DNA of 64,000 nucleotides from contig JAWKTN010000004.1 of NCBI GenBank assembly GCA_041399065.1, forward strand, positions 248,001 to 312,000, in the 5' to 3' direction. Positions 50,771 through 59,132 of this stretch are shown in pieces (the first letter of the stretch is position 1; every line of letters starts with the position of its first letter). The stretch comes from JAGQPD01 sp020426865. GTDB taxonomy: Bacteria; Planctomycetota; Planctomycetia; Pirellulales; Pirellulaceae. Under the pieces are notes generated by a model. The model saw only the letters and a list, made by a program, of their open reading frames with translations, made no database searches and was not told the DNA's origin. Both the position numbers and the translations under genes were made by a program.

Positions 50771-53452
50771 TCAGCCTTTGGCCTTGAGCGCCGCCTGAGC
50801 AGCTGCCAGCCGCGCGATGGGGACGCGGAAGGGCGAACAGCTTACATAGTCCAGTCCAACCGAATTGCAGAACGCTATGGACGCTGGATCGCCGCCATGT
50901 TCACCACAGATCCCGCACTTGAGCTTCGCGCGGGTTTCGCGGCCGCGCGTGACGCCCATCTGTACCAACTGACCAACGCCGGTTGTGTCGAGACTTTGGA
51001 ACGGATCGGTCTCGAGCAGCTCGTTGCGCAAGTAATCCGGCAGGAACGTATTGACGTCATCACGGCTGTAGCCAAACGTCATTTGCGTCAGGTCATTCGT
51101 ACCAAAACTGAAGAAATCCGCGTGTTCGGCAACATCGTTGGCGGTTAATGCGGCACGGGGGATTTCGATCATCGTGCCGATCAAGATCTCCAACTTGCCA
51201 GTGTGTTTCTTGGCAGCCTTTACGTTGGCGATCGTTTGTTCGGCCAAGGCCCGGAGCATCTTCAATTCGGCGGCCGTACCCACTAGTGGGATCATGATTT
51301 CCGGACGTGCATCGATGTTCTTCTTCTTTGAATTGATCGCCGCTTCCACGATCGCCGTTACCTGCATTTCCAGGATTTCCGGATAGGTCACACTCAAGCG
51401 GCATCCTCGATGCCCCAGCATGGGGTTTTGCTCGTGCAGTTGCTGGACACGCGCGGCGACCTTTGCTGCCGGCACACCGATCGACTGGGCGACCTCCTTC
51501 TGGCTGGCTGAATCGTGCGGCAAGAACTCGTGCAACGGCGGATCCAACAAGCGGATGGTGACAGGCAGCCCCTTCATCGCTTTGAAGATTCCCTCGAAAT
51601 CTTTGCGCTGGAAGGGTAGCAGTTTGGCGAGTGCTTTCTTACGGTCGTCCACCGATTCCGCGAGAATCATTTCCCGCATCGGCAGGATGCGGTCTTCGCC
51701 GAAGAACATATGTTCGGTGCGGCACAGGCCGATTCCTTCGGCGCCGAAGCCGCGAGCGCGTTCGGCATCTTCCGGTGTATCGGCATTGGTCCGGACATTC
51801 AGCGTGCGGTACTTGTCGGCCCATTTCATGACGGTCGCGAAGTCGCCCGACATGGCCGCTGCACTGGTTGCCACTTCACCGGCCATTACTTCTCCGGTGG
51901 AACCATCGATCGACAGAAAATCTTTATGGGTAAACGTCTTGCCATTGACCTTGATCTTGCGTCCCTTCTCGTCAATCTCGACGTCACCGGCGCCAGCGAC
52001 ACAACAACGTCCCCATCCACGGGCGACCACGGCCGCATGGCTCGTCATACCACCAGTACTTGTGAGAATGCCCACGGCCGAGTGCATGCCGTCAACATCT
52101 TCCGGGCTGGTCTCCTTGCGGACCAGCAGTACGGCTTCACCGGCTTGCGTCCGTTGGACTGCTTCATCCGCCGTGAAGGCCGGACGGCCAACCGCCGCAC
52201 CGGGTGACGCCGGCAGGCCCTTGGTGAGGATCTCGGCCTTCTTTTTGGCTTCCGCCGAGAAACTTGGCAGCAACAATTGCGTCAGGTCGTTGGCAGGAAT
52301 CCGCTGAACTGCCGTTGGCTCGTCAATCAACTTCTCACGCACCATGTCGCAGGCAATTTTCACCGCGGCAGCACCCGTTCGTTTGCCGGTGCGAGTTTGC
52401 AGCATGAACAGCGTTCCGCGCTCAATCGTGAACTCGATGTCCTGCACATCTCGGTAGTGCTTTTCTAGCGTGTCCTTGATTTCCAGCAATTGCTTGTGAA
52501 CCTGTCGGTTCCACTTCGGCATTTCGCTGACGTGAAGCGGGGTTCGGATACCGGCGACAACATCTTCACCTTGAGCATTGATGAGGAATTCGCCGTAGAA
52601 TTCGTTCTTTCCCGTCGATGGATCGCGGGTAAAGGCGACCCCAGTCCCCGAGTCCTCACCCATGTTCCCGTACACCATCGATTGGACGTTGACGGCCGTC
52701 CCCAAGAGCCCGCGGATATTCTCCACTTCGCGATAGCGTACCGCCCGGGGAGTCATCCAGCTGGCAAACACCGCTTCGATCGCCAACTGCAGTTGCTTCA
52801 TGGGTTCTTGAGGAAACTTTTTCTTTGTGTGGTGTTCGTATACTTCCTTATATGCGTCACACAACTCGCGCATCCCCTCCGCGGGTACTTCCGTGTCTTC
52901 TTTGACTTTGTATTTCTTCTTGATCTTGTCAAACGCCGTTTCGAAGTGATGATGGTCGACGTCCATGACCACGTCGCCAAACATGTTGATCAAACGACGA
53001 TACGCATCGTAGGCAAAGCGTTCATTGCCTGTCCCTGCCGCCAACCCTTCGACGGACTTGTCGGTCAACCCGAGATTCAAAATCGTATTCATCATTCCCG
53101 GCATCGAGACCGCCGCCCCAGAACGTACCGATACCAACAGCGGGTTGTTCGCGTCGCCAAACTTCTTGCCCAACTCCTTCTCGAGGATCGCGATGTTGGC
53201 TTCCACTTCTTCCATCATACCCTTGGGGAGCTTGCGACCGGACTTGTAGTAACTGTCGCAAACTTGCGTGGTAATCGTAAAACCTGGAGGTACCGGAAGC
53301 CCGATGCCTGTCATCTCGGCAAGGTTCGTCCCCTTGCCACCAAGAATCTGCTTGCTGACATTCCGGCCATCAGTCTTTGTCTTGCCGAAATAGTAAATCA
53401 TCTTGTCACTTGCGCTGCCGGTCGACTTCGCGCTGGCGGCTTTCTTGGCCAT
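50771..53452 (-). CDS. ppdK: Pyruvate, phosphate dikinase
   Basis: An 893-residue enzyme starting at ATG 53452 after AAGGAATGG. KMIYYFGKTKTDGRNV opens it and LLVSVRSGAAVSMPGMMNTI is the nucleotide-binding part. The phosphohistidine is in TSTGGMTSHAAVVARGWGRC near residue 455. RTEHMFFGEDRILPMREMI and the C-terminal KCGICGEHGGDPASIAFCN with the catalytic cysteine complete the family core. It reversibly converts pyruvate, ATP and phosphate to phosphoenolpyruvate, AMP and pyrophosphate. Length fits bacterial PPDK. It is convergent with lpxA and divergent from the CPBP protease gene. Confidence 0.95.
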   Translation of the reverse strand: MAKKAASAKSTGSASDKMIYYFGKTKTDGRNVSKQILGGKGTNLAEMTGIGLPVPPGFTITTQVCDSYYKSGRKLPKGMMEEVEANIAILEKELGKKFGDANNPLLVSVRSGAAVSMPGMMNTILNLGLTDKSVEGLAAGTGNERFAYDAYRRLINMFGDVVMDVDHHHFETAFDKIKKKYKVKEDTEVPAEGMRELCDAYKEVYEHHTKKKFPQEPMKQLQLAIEAVFASWMTPRAVRYREVENIRGLLGTAVNVQSMVYGNMGEDSGTGVAFTRDPSTGKNEFYGEFLINAQGEDVVAGIRTPLHVSEMPKWNRQVHKQLLEIKDTLEKHYRDVQDIEFTIERGTLFMLQTRTGKRTGAAAVKIACDMVREKLIDEPTAVQRIPANDLTQLLLPSFSAEAKKKAEILTKGLPASPGAAVGRPAFTADEAVQRTQAGEAVLLVRKETSPEDVDGMHSAVGILTSTGGMTSHAAVVARGWGRCCVAGAGDVEIDEKGRKIKVNGKTFTHKDFLSIDGSTGEVMAGEVATSAAAMSGDFATVMKWADKYRTLNVRTNADTPEDAERARGFGAEGIGLCRTEHMFFGEDRILPMREMILAESVDDRKKALAKLLPFQRKDFEGIFKAMKGLPVTIRLLDPPLHEFLPHDSASQKEVAQSIGVPAAKVAARVQQLHEQNPMLGHRGCRLSVTYPEILEMQVTAIVEAAINSKKKNIDARPEIMIPLVGTAAELKMLRALAEQTIANVKAAKKHTGKLEILIGTMIEIPRAALTANDVAEHADFFSFGTNDLTQMTFGYSRDDVNTFLPDYLRNELLETDPFQSLDTTGVGQLVQMGVTRGRETRAKLKCGICGEHGGDPASIAFCNSVGLDYVSCSPFRVPIARLAAAQAALKAKG

Positions 53453-53677
53453 AATGTGCCATTCCTTAACAAAAAGTGTTATGAAAAACTGTGTGAATTC
53501 TTCGATGCAGAGGCCCGCTCGGGCGAGTAGGTCCGCTTGATGGGCCACCGCAGCCAAAGACGCCTTGGCTTGTTCTCCTAGAAAAAACGAACCGGGCATC
53601 GTAGCAGTGAAGTTCCTGAACGTCAACCAACCAGGCCGTTGCAGGTGACCGACGAGGCTTGGGATCCAGAGTTCAAA

Positions 53678-54262
53678 ATGCAACGTCCGTTTCTTGCCGC
53701 TGCCGTGTTGTTTGAGGCGAGCCTGGGTCTGCTGGCGCTGCTGCTGGCCCATCTCCTGGGCAGTCCGTGGCTGCCCGCCCATTGGCTATCGCCCCAGTCT
53801 ATCGTTGTCGGGATCGCCGTTGCCGCCTTCGCCACACTCCCCACACTGGCTCTGGCGATCCTCCTTGATCGGTCGCAACACCCGTCCTTTCAAGAGGTTG
53901 GTCGTTTCGTCCGGAGACATCTGTTGAGCTACTGCCGCGACTGCAGTACGTTCGAACTCGCGTTGCTCGCATTTGCGGCCGGGCTGGGCGAGGAACTACT
54001 TTTTCGGATCTTCTTGCAGCAATGGTTGAGTACGATGTTGCCCATTGTTGCTGCGGTTGCACTGGCCGGTATCGCCTTCGGCGGTCTCCACTGCGTCTCC
54101 CCCACCTACGTGCTTATCGCCACACTTATGGGCTGCTACTTGGGTTTGCTGCTGGTCGTGTTCCACAACCCCTGGGTCCCGATCGCGACGCACGCACTGT
54201 ATGACTGGCTGATCATCCGCTACCTGCTTGCGACGTCCCCCGCGAGTGACGATGAGTCGTGA
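53678..54262 (+). CDS. CPBP family intramembrane metalloprotease
   Basis: A protein of 194 residues from ATG 53678; upstream TTG 53639 or GTG 53645 would add 11-13 residues. It has five to six membrane helices. The CPBP/Abi motifs are visible: GEELLFRIFLQQWL (EExxxR) near 113, FGGLHCVSP with the second-site His near 145, and THALYDWLIIRYL (His/Asp) near the end. These are Rce1-like intramembrane proteases of largely unknown substrates. It is divergent from ppdK and convergent with the YTV-repeat gene. Confidence 0.85.
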   Translation: MQRPFLAAAVLFEASLGLLALLLAHLLGSPWLPAHWLSPQSIVVGIAVAAFATLPTLALAILLDRSQHPSFQEVGRFVRRHLLSYCRDCSTFELALLAFAAGLGEELLFRIFLQQWLSTMLPIVAAVALAGIAFGGLHCVSPTYVLIATLMGCYLGLLLVVFHNPWVPIATHALYDWLIIRYLLATSPASDDES

Positions 54263-54278
54263 GTGCGGAGGCTCAATG

Positions 54279-54317
54279 AAAAAAACGGCTCTGTCCGGAT
54301 ACCAGACAGAACCGTTT
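54279..54317 (-). terminator. Rho-independent terminator of the YTV-repeat gene
   Basis: On the minus strand an 11-bp stem with one G-U pair (ACGGTTCTGTC / GACAGAGCCGT) is followed by seven T. It lies 55 bp after the stop of the YTV-repeat gene. Confidence 0.88.
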
Positions 54318-54371
54318 GGGACGTTCTTTCTCAGTTACTCGAAGCTATCGATCACTTGCTCCGTACCGTCA

Positions 54372-56153
54372 CTAGCTGCAACCACCGGTGCAACCGGCGT
54401 CGTCACAGCCACAGCTCGGCTCTTCGCAACCACAACCTGGGTCACAGCAGCACGTTGGCATCGGAGCACAAACCGTGACAGGTACTTGTTGGCAGACGAC
54501 TCGAGGAACACATCGGGTCACCGTATAGGGAACGGTGCGAGCGACGCGACGCGGTACCTGGATCGTCCGAGTTGTCGTAACAGGACGGCAGACCGAGTAG
54601 GGGACGTTGCGTACATGTGTCTCGGTAGTCATGCGACAGACCGTGTAAGGTATCTGACGCGTTCGTGTCTCCTGCACGTTATGACAGACGCGGTAGCAAA
54701 CGGTTCGGACACGTTGCTCGGGCACCCGATGACAAACCTGGTAGTTCACCGTCCGAACGTGTGTTTCCGGTACGTTATGGCAGACGCGGTAGCACACCGT
54801 GCGGACATGTTGTTCCGGCACGTTATGGCAGACGCGGTAGCAAACGGTTCGGACACGTTGCTCTGGCACTCGGTGACAAACCTGGTAATTTACCGTCCGG
54901 ACATGTTGCTCCGGTACGTTATGGCAGACGCGGTAGCAAACGGTTCGGACACGTTGCTCGGGCACCCGGTGGCAAACCTGGTAGTTCACCGTCCGGACAT
55001 GTTGCTCCGGTACCGTGTGGCAGGTTCGGTAGCACACGGTGCGCGTGCATGTTTCCGGAACCGTGCGGCAAACCGTGTATGGAATCGTCTTGGTGCAAAC
55101 CTGGCATTCGTAACGAACGCAGTTGACACAGACTTCCTTGCATTCCGGCACCCACACGCGTCGGCAGCAGCGAATCGGGCAGCTTTGGCATTCCACGACA
55201 CAGCAACATCCGGGTGTGTAAACGCAGCGGCATGTGCAGGGATCCCAGGTCCATGTCCCCGGTTGCTGCACGCGACGGCGAATCACTGGCCCGGGACGGG
55301 TCTCCTCGATGGTTTCCCAGTGCCCGGAATTTACCGTGACCGTCTTGGTATAGGGGACCGGTACGCGAACCGTATACTGGACCGTTCGCTCACGCGGCTC
55401 TTGCACCGTTCGATACACCGTATAAGGTACCTCGCGAGTGTGGTTCTCCCACACGACCCGATTGACCGTGTAGGGGATTTGACGAGTGCGTGTCTCTACT
55501 TCCGTACGATATACGGTGTAAGGTATGTCACGCGTCTTCGTTTCCCATACCGTCCGGTTCACCGTGTAAGGAATTTCCTTCGTTCGGTTCTCCACTTCCG
55601 TGCGATAGACCGTGTAGGGGATCTCCTTGGTCCGCGTCTCCCACACCGTGCGGTTGACCGTATAGGGAATCTCACGAGTCTTCGTTTCCCACACGGTGCG
55701 ATTGACCGTGTAAGGAATTTGACGACTTCGAGTCTCCACGTGGGTTCGGTACACCGTGTAGGGAATCTCGCGGGTCTTGTTCTCCCAGACCGTTCGATTC
55801 ACTGTGTAGTTGACCGTACGGCATTGAGTCTCGTACACTGGGCGATTCACCGTGTACGGCTCCTGTCGGCAATGTGTCTCACGCACGTAGTGCGTGCAAT
55901 TAATCGTTCGCGGTTCCATCACCGTATCGTAAACCGTGCGATAGCAGGTCTGCTGCTGTTGTTCATAAACAACGCTCTGCACGTTCTTCATCACGGTGTA
56001 ACAACACTGCGGCGCACATGCATAACTTGCCGGTTGGCATTTACCAAACAAGCGATACCTGGCCGCGCCACAGTACGCACCGGATGCGGTGTCGACCGCA
56101 ATCATCGCGGTAATTACCGCGAGAATCGGCAGCGCCAGTCGAATCCTCATCAT
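54372..56153 (-). CDS. Cysteine-rich YTV-repeat surface protein
   Basis: A 593-residue exported protein starting at ATG 56153 after AAGGAG. A signal peptide (about residues 1-26) precedes a mature chain built of two blocks of about eleven 16-residue repeats. Residues about 95-285 carry xIPYTVxRTxxExxT units (YTV motif), and about 370-540 carry VRTVxYxVCHxVPE units. A cysteine-rich region (VYTPGCCCVVECQSCPIRCC) separates them, and the C-terminus is Cys/Gly-rich. The YTV motif has been reported in large cysteine-rich cell-wall-type proteins of Rhodopirellula, so this is probably a disulfide-linked surface component. No catalytic domain is seen. Confidence 0.88.
   Translation of the reverse strand: MMRIRLALPILAVITAMIAVDTASGAYCGAARYRLFGKCQPASYACAPQCCYTVMKNVQSVVYEQQQQTCYRTVYDTVMEPRTINCTHYVRETHCRQEPYTVNRPVYETQCRTVNYTVNRTVWENKTREIPYTVYRTHVETRSRQIPYTVNRTVWETKTREIPYTVNRTVWETRTKEIPYTVYRTEVENRTKEIPYTVNRTVWETKTRDIPYTVYRTEVETRTRQIPYTVNRVVWENHTREVPYTVYRTVQEPRERTVQYTVRVPVPYTKTVTVNSGHWETIEETRPGPVIRRRVQQPGTWTWDPCTCRCVYTPGCCCVVECQSCPIRCCRRVWVPECKEVCVNCVRYECQVCTKTIPYTVCRTVPETCTRTVCYRTCHTVPEQHVRTVNYQVCHRVPEQRVRTVCYRVCHNVPEQHVRTVNYQVCHRVPEQRVRTVCYRVCHNVPEQHVRTVCYRVCHNVPETHVRTVNYQVCHRVPEQRVRTVCYRVCHNVQETRTRQIPYTVCRMTTETHVRNVPYSVCRPVTTTRTIQVPRRVARTVPYTVTRCVPRVVCQQVPVTVCAPMPTCCCDPGCGCEEPSCGCDDAGCTGGCS
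54690..55020 (-). repeat. Coding tandem repeats, 48-bp units in 96-bp pairs
   Basis: Within the YTV protein the second block repeats a 16-residue unit, with adjacent units VRTVNYQVCHRVPEQR and VRTVCYRVCHNVPEQH forming a 32-residue (96-bp) super-unit. DNA copies are near-identical across this stretch, so the array probably expands and contracts. Confidence 0.75.
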
Positions 56154-56644
56154 TCGAGTCTCCTTCGATGTTCATGGATAATCAGGTTGTTTGGCGGATG
56201 CCGGCCCAGTCCGTGGCCCCCCGCTACCTGTTTTTTCGTCCTGTATAATCCCAACATTGCGGCGTACGTCCATTCAGCCGCAGAAGTTCTCAAGCCCGTA
56301 AAGCTTGCCTTCCCCCCCGAGCTTGAACAACTCGAGGGTCCGTCTCTCCCTCTTATCGGCAGCATGGGGTGAATAGCTGAAGTAAAAAGAATAGGGTGTT
56401 TAGGTGGGATGCGCGTGATGCACCGTTCGGCCGCGACTGGATGGCCGGCACCGATCAACCGCTTCGATCGCGACTAAGGCTTGGGTTGTATCAACCGTTT
56501 CCCCTGTTTAAAGTAACCAGCGTCGCGGGATCGACGCCGCCACGATGGCGTCGGGCTGCCCGGTGCATCCGGATCCACCGATGCGATGGGCCGTGGACGC
56601 GATGGGTCATGACGGGTCATGGTGCTTTCATTTTGCGAGTGGGC
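56154..56644. other. Intergenic region between the YTV gene and rex
   Basis: About 490 bp between divergent genes. The antisense strand has long but unsupported frames. No promoter or operator was identified. Confidence 0.35.
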
Positions 56645-57337
56645 ATGTCTGGATCGACTGACAATCAACCTCCCGAAACGGGTCCCCCCAATTCGCCCGG
56701 CGAGAACATTACGGTCCCCAAGGCCGTGGTCAGCCGACTGAGTCTCTATCTCCGGGAATTGCAGCAATTGATCTTGGATGGCCAAGAGACCACCAGCTCG
56801 ACGCAACTGGGAAGTCGCCTCGGATTCACCGATGCACAGGTTCGTAAGGACCTGGCCTATTTCGGGCAGTTTGGCTATCCCGGAATTGGATACCGTTGTG
56901 ACGAGCTGATCCGCCAAATTAAGAAGATTTTGGGGACCGACCGGGATTGGCCGGTGGCTCTCGTCGGGCTTGGGAATTTGGGTACGGCCTTGTTGGGGTA
57001 CCGAGGGTTCGGGCAACAGGGCTTTCGTGTCGTTGCGGCGTTTGATACCGATCCAGCTAAGGTGGGACGACAGATTGCCGGTGTCTCGGTCTATCCGTTT
57101 GATCGGTTGCCGGAGATCGTACGCAACGAAAAAATCCGCATTGGCATCGTCGCGGTCCCAGCCGCAGCGGCTCAGGCAGTGGCCGACCGCCTCGTCGAAT
57201 CAGGGGTCACCGGGATCCTGAACTTTGCGCCTGTGACGATCAAGCTGCCAGAGGAGGTCAGCAAGGTCGCGGTCGACTTGGCAATTGAGTTGGAACAGCT
57301 CTGTTTCGCGGTTGTGAAAAAGGCGAACAGCGCCTAA
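56645..57337 (+). CDS. rex: Redox-sensing transcriptional repressor
   Basis: A 230-residue Rex protein starting at ATG 56645. The N-terminal winged helix (PKAVVSRLSLYLRELQQL, then RKDLAYFGQFGYPGIGY) is followed by the NAD(H)-binding Rossmann fold with VALVGLGNLGTALLGYRGFG near residue 100 and the AFDTDPAKVGR acidic motif. NFAPVTIKLPEEVSKVAVDL and VDLAIELEQLCF close the domain-swapped C-terminus. Rex senses the NADH/NAD+ ratio and represses fermentative or respiratory genes. The sequence lacks an extra domain. No Rex operator was located. The tRNA-Gln gene follows on the same strand. Confidence 0.92.
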   Translation: MSGSTDNQPPETGPPNSPGENITVPKAVVSRLSLYLRELQQLILDGQETTSSTQLGSRLGFTDAQVRKDLAYFGQFGYPGIGYRCDELIRQIKKILGTDRDWPVALVGLGNLGTALLGYRGFGQQGFRVVAAFDTDPAKVGRQIAGVSVYPFDRLPEIVRNEKIRIGIVAVPAAAAQAVADRLVESGVTGILNFAPVTIKLPEEVSKVAVDLAIELEQLCFAVVKKANSA

Positions 57338-57377
57338 AGTATTGAGACATGGAGCTTGGCGGATCGCCCAGTTCCGT

Positions 57378-57448
57378 TCGGGGATAGTGTAATGGCAGCA
57401 CTACGGATTTTGGTTCCGTCTGTCTAGGTTCGAATCCTAGTCCCCGAG
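57378..57448 (+). tRNA. tRNA-Gln (anticodon TTG)
   Basis: A 71-nt cloverleaf fits well. The acceptor stem pairs TCGGGGA with TCCCCGA, the D arm is GTGTAATGGCAGCAC, the anticodon stem is ACGGA/TCCGT with loop TTTTGGT (anticodon TTG), and the T arm is CTAGG/CCTAG with loop TTCGAAT. No CCA is encoded. The last bases merge with a tandem repeat that follows directly. Confidence 0.93.
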
Positions 57449-57496
57449 TTTGTTGCCCCCGAGTTTGTTGCCCCCGAGTTTGTTGCCCCCGAGTTT
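57446..57496. repeat. 15-bp tandem repeat (3.4 copies) fused to the tRNA 3' end
   Basis: The unit GAGTTTGTTGCCCCC occurs at 57446-57460, 57461-57475 and 57476-57490, with a partial copy to 57496. Its first three bases overlap the end of tRNA-Gln, and the next gene starts 30 bp further on. Confidence 0.85.
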
Positions 57497-57525
57497 CAGA
57501 CACACCACTTCGGTGTCCCATTGCC

Positions 57526-58857
57526 ATGCGTTGTCGATCGGCCTTGGCCATCTTTTCCTATGTCGTCCTCTATGCCGCGGCGTCGATTTCGGCGGCGGAC
57601 CTGCAGGTCGGTGCGGCGGTGCGAGTCATCACGCCCGATCCGTTGCTCCCGGTTACCGGTGGCATGGGTATTCCCCAGCCAACCACGAAAAAGCTGGGCG
57701 AGATCACTGTCAGGGCGATGGTGATCTCCCAGGCGGACACGACGGTCGCGATTGTCGGGTTGGACTTGCTGGGGTTTCCGGGGGTCCTTGGCGATCGCGT
57801 GCGGGACCAGGTGCCGCGGATTCGTCGCGAGAACATCCTGATCGGTTCTACGCACACCCACAGCGCCCCGGATTGCTACGCCTTTCCCGACGGCAAAGGG
57901 GGACACACGGCGGATTTGAACTATATCGATTTCGTTTGCCGTGAAACCGCCGTCGCGATCAACGAAGCCTTCGAAAGCCGTCAGCCGGCAGTGATTCGCG
58001 TTGGTACCGGTATCGCCGAGGGGAAGATCGCCTACAACTACTACGCGCCAGATCTGTATGATCGACGGATGAGTGTTATCCAAGCGGTCACGTTGGATAA
58101 GCAGCCGATCGTGACACTGGTCAACTATGCGATTCATCCCGAGGTGTTGGGAAGTGAGCAGGGGATCTGCAGCCCTGACGCCGTCGGGCCGATGTACGAA
58201 CGGATCGAATCGGTGACGGGTGGGAAGTCCTTATTCATCAACGGAGCACAAGGAGGCATGGTCACCGCGGACAATCGTGACCTGGACGCCCCGCGTGATT
58301 CGCAGCGGGCCTATTGGGAGGACCATCGAACCTGGGCCGAATGCGAACGGATTGGCTGCTTGATGGCCGACCAGGCACTACGGATCGTGCAAGAGGCTCC
58401 CTGGCAGCAACAGCCGCGATTGGACTGCTTCGTGTCCCGCGTCCAATTCCCTGTGGATTCGGACGTACTTTGGCAAGTGATCCAACTGTCACCGTTGAAG
58501 TATCCGCACGACGCGACCAATCGCACGATCACGGTGCCCATCAATCTCGTGCAGCTCGGCGATACGCAAATGCTGACAATTCCCGGTGAGGCCCTGCCGA
58601 ATATCGGCTTCTATCTCAAACGCAAAATGAAAGGGCGGCATAACTTGCTGCTGGGTCTCACCAACGACGCCTTTGGCTACATCCTGACGGAAGTCGATTT
58701 CCAGAGCTTCCCGCGCTACGACTACGTCTCGCGCGTATCGCTTGGCGAAAAAACCGGCTCCATCCTTATCGCCGAAGGGTTGCGATTGGCGGAGCAGGCC
58801 GCGGGTGCGGCACCGCCGCAACCAGACCGGCAGGAGGCCGGTCCGAACTCGCGGTGA
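57526..58857 (+). CDS. Exported neutral/alkaline ceramidase-like hydrolase
   Basis: A 443-residue protein with a signal peptide ending near ISAADLQ. Motifs fit the N-terminal domain of neutral/alkaline non-lysosomal ceramidases: GVGxxVITPDP-like AAVRVITPDPLLPVTGG, ILIGSTHTHSAPDCYAFPDG near residue 105, LVNYAIHPEVLGSEQG near 205 (zinc-ligand histidines), and the NGAQGGMVTADNRD block. Such enzymes hydrolyse ceramide, but planctomycete members are abundant and their true substrates are unproven. It lies downstream of the tRNA and its tandem repeat. An Ala-rich C-terminal tail ends the protein. Confidence 0.85.
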   Translation: MRCRSALAIFSYVVLYAAASISAADLQVGAAVRVITPDPLLPVTGGMGIPQPTTKKLGEITVRAMVISQADTTVAIVGLDLLGFPGVLGDRVRDQVPRIRRENILIGSTHTHSAPDCYAFPDGKGGHTADLNYIDFVCRETAVAINEAFESRQPAVIRVGTGIAEGKIAYNYYAPDLYDRRMSVIQAVTLDKQPIVTLVNYAIHPEVLGSEQGICSPDAVGPMYERIESVTGGKSLFINGAQGGMVTADNRDLDAPRDSQRAYWEDHRTWAECERIGCLMADQALRIVQEAPWQQQPRLDCFVSRVQFPVDSDVLWQVIQLSPLKYPHDATNRTITVPINLVQLGDTQMLTIPGEALPNIGFYLKRKMKGRHNLLLGLTNDAFGYILTEVDFQSFPRYDYVSRVSLGEKTGSILIAEGLRLAEQAAGAAPPQPDRQEAGPNSR

Positions 58858-59132
58858 GTCTCGTGCAACGGCCAGAATTGGCCTTCCGTTGGGCCGGATC
58901 AACGTTGCGACCGGAGCGGAATTTCGCGAAAGTTGCGTTGCCTGAACCAATCTCTGAGCAAGTTCGCTAGCAACTCCTTCGATCATCCCCCGGCAGATTC
59001 CGTCTGGAACTGCGACGCGCACCAAGCAGCGTGTGCACCTATGCGTGGATGGTTGTGTCGGGCGACTCTCACGCTGGCCGGCACTGGTACAACGTAAAGC
59101 GTCGCGTTTACGCACGCCGCGGGAGAATTAAA

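Noticed and set aside
52490..53530. Long plus-strand open frame inside the ppdK gene
   Set aside because: Antisense shadow of a well-supported enzyme; no independent coding signal.
54690..55020. Regularly spaced repeats that might suggest a CRISPR array
   Set aside because: The repeats are 48-bp coding units without unique spacers, inside the YTV protein gene.
54228..56372. A 714-codon plus-strand open frame covering the YTV-repeat gene
   Set aside because: It is exactly antisense to a strongly supported protein with signal peptide, ribosome-binding site and terminator. Its repetitive composition mirrors the repeat DNA.
57378..57448. Attachment site for an integrated element at the tRNA
   Set aside because: No integrase gene and no second copy of the tRNA end were found in the window.
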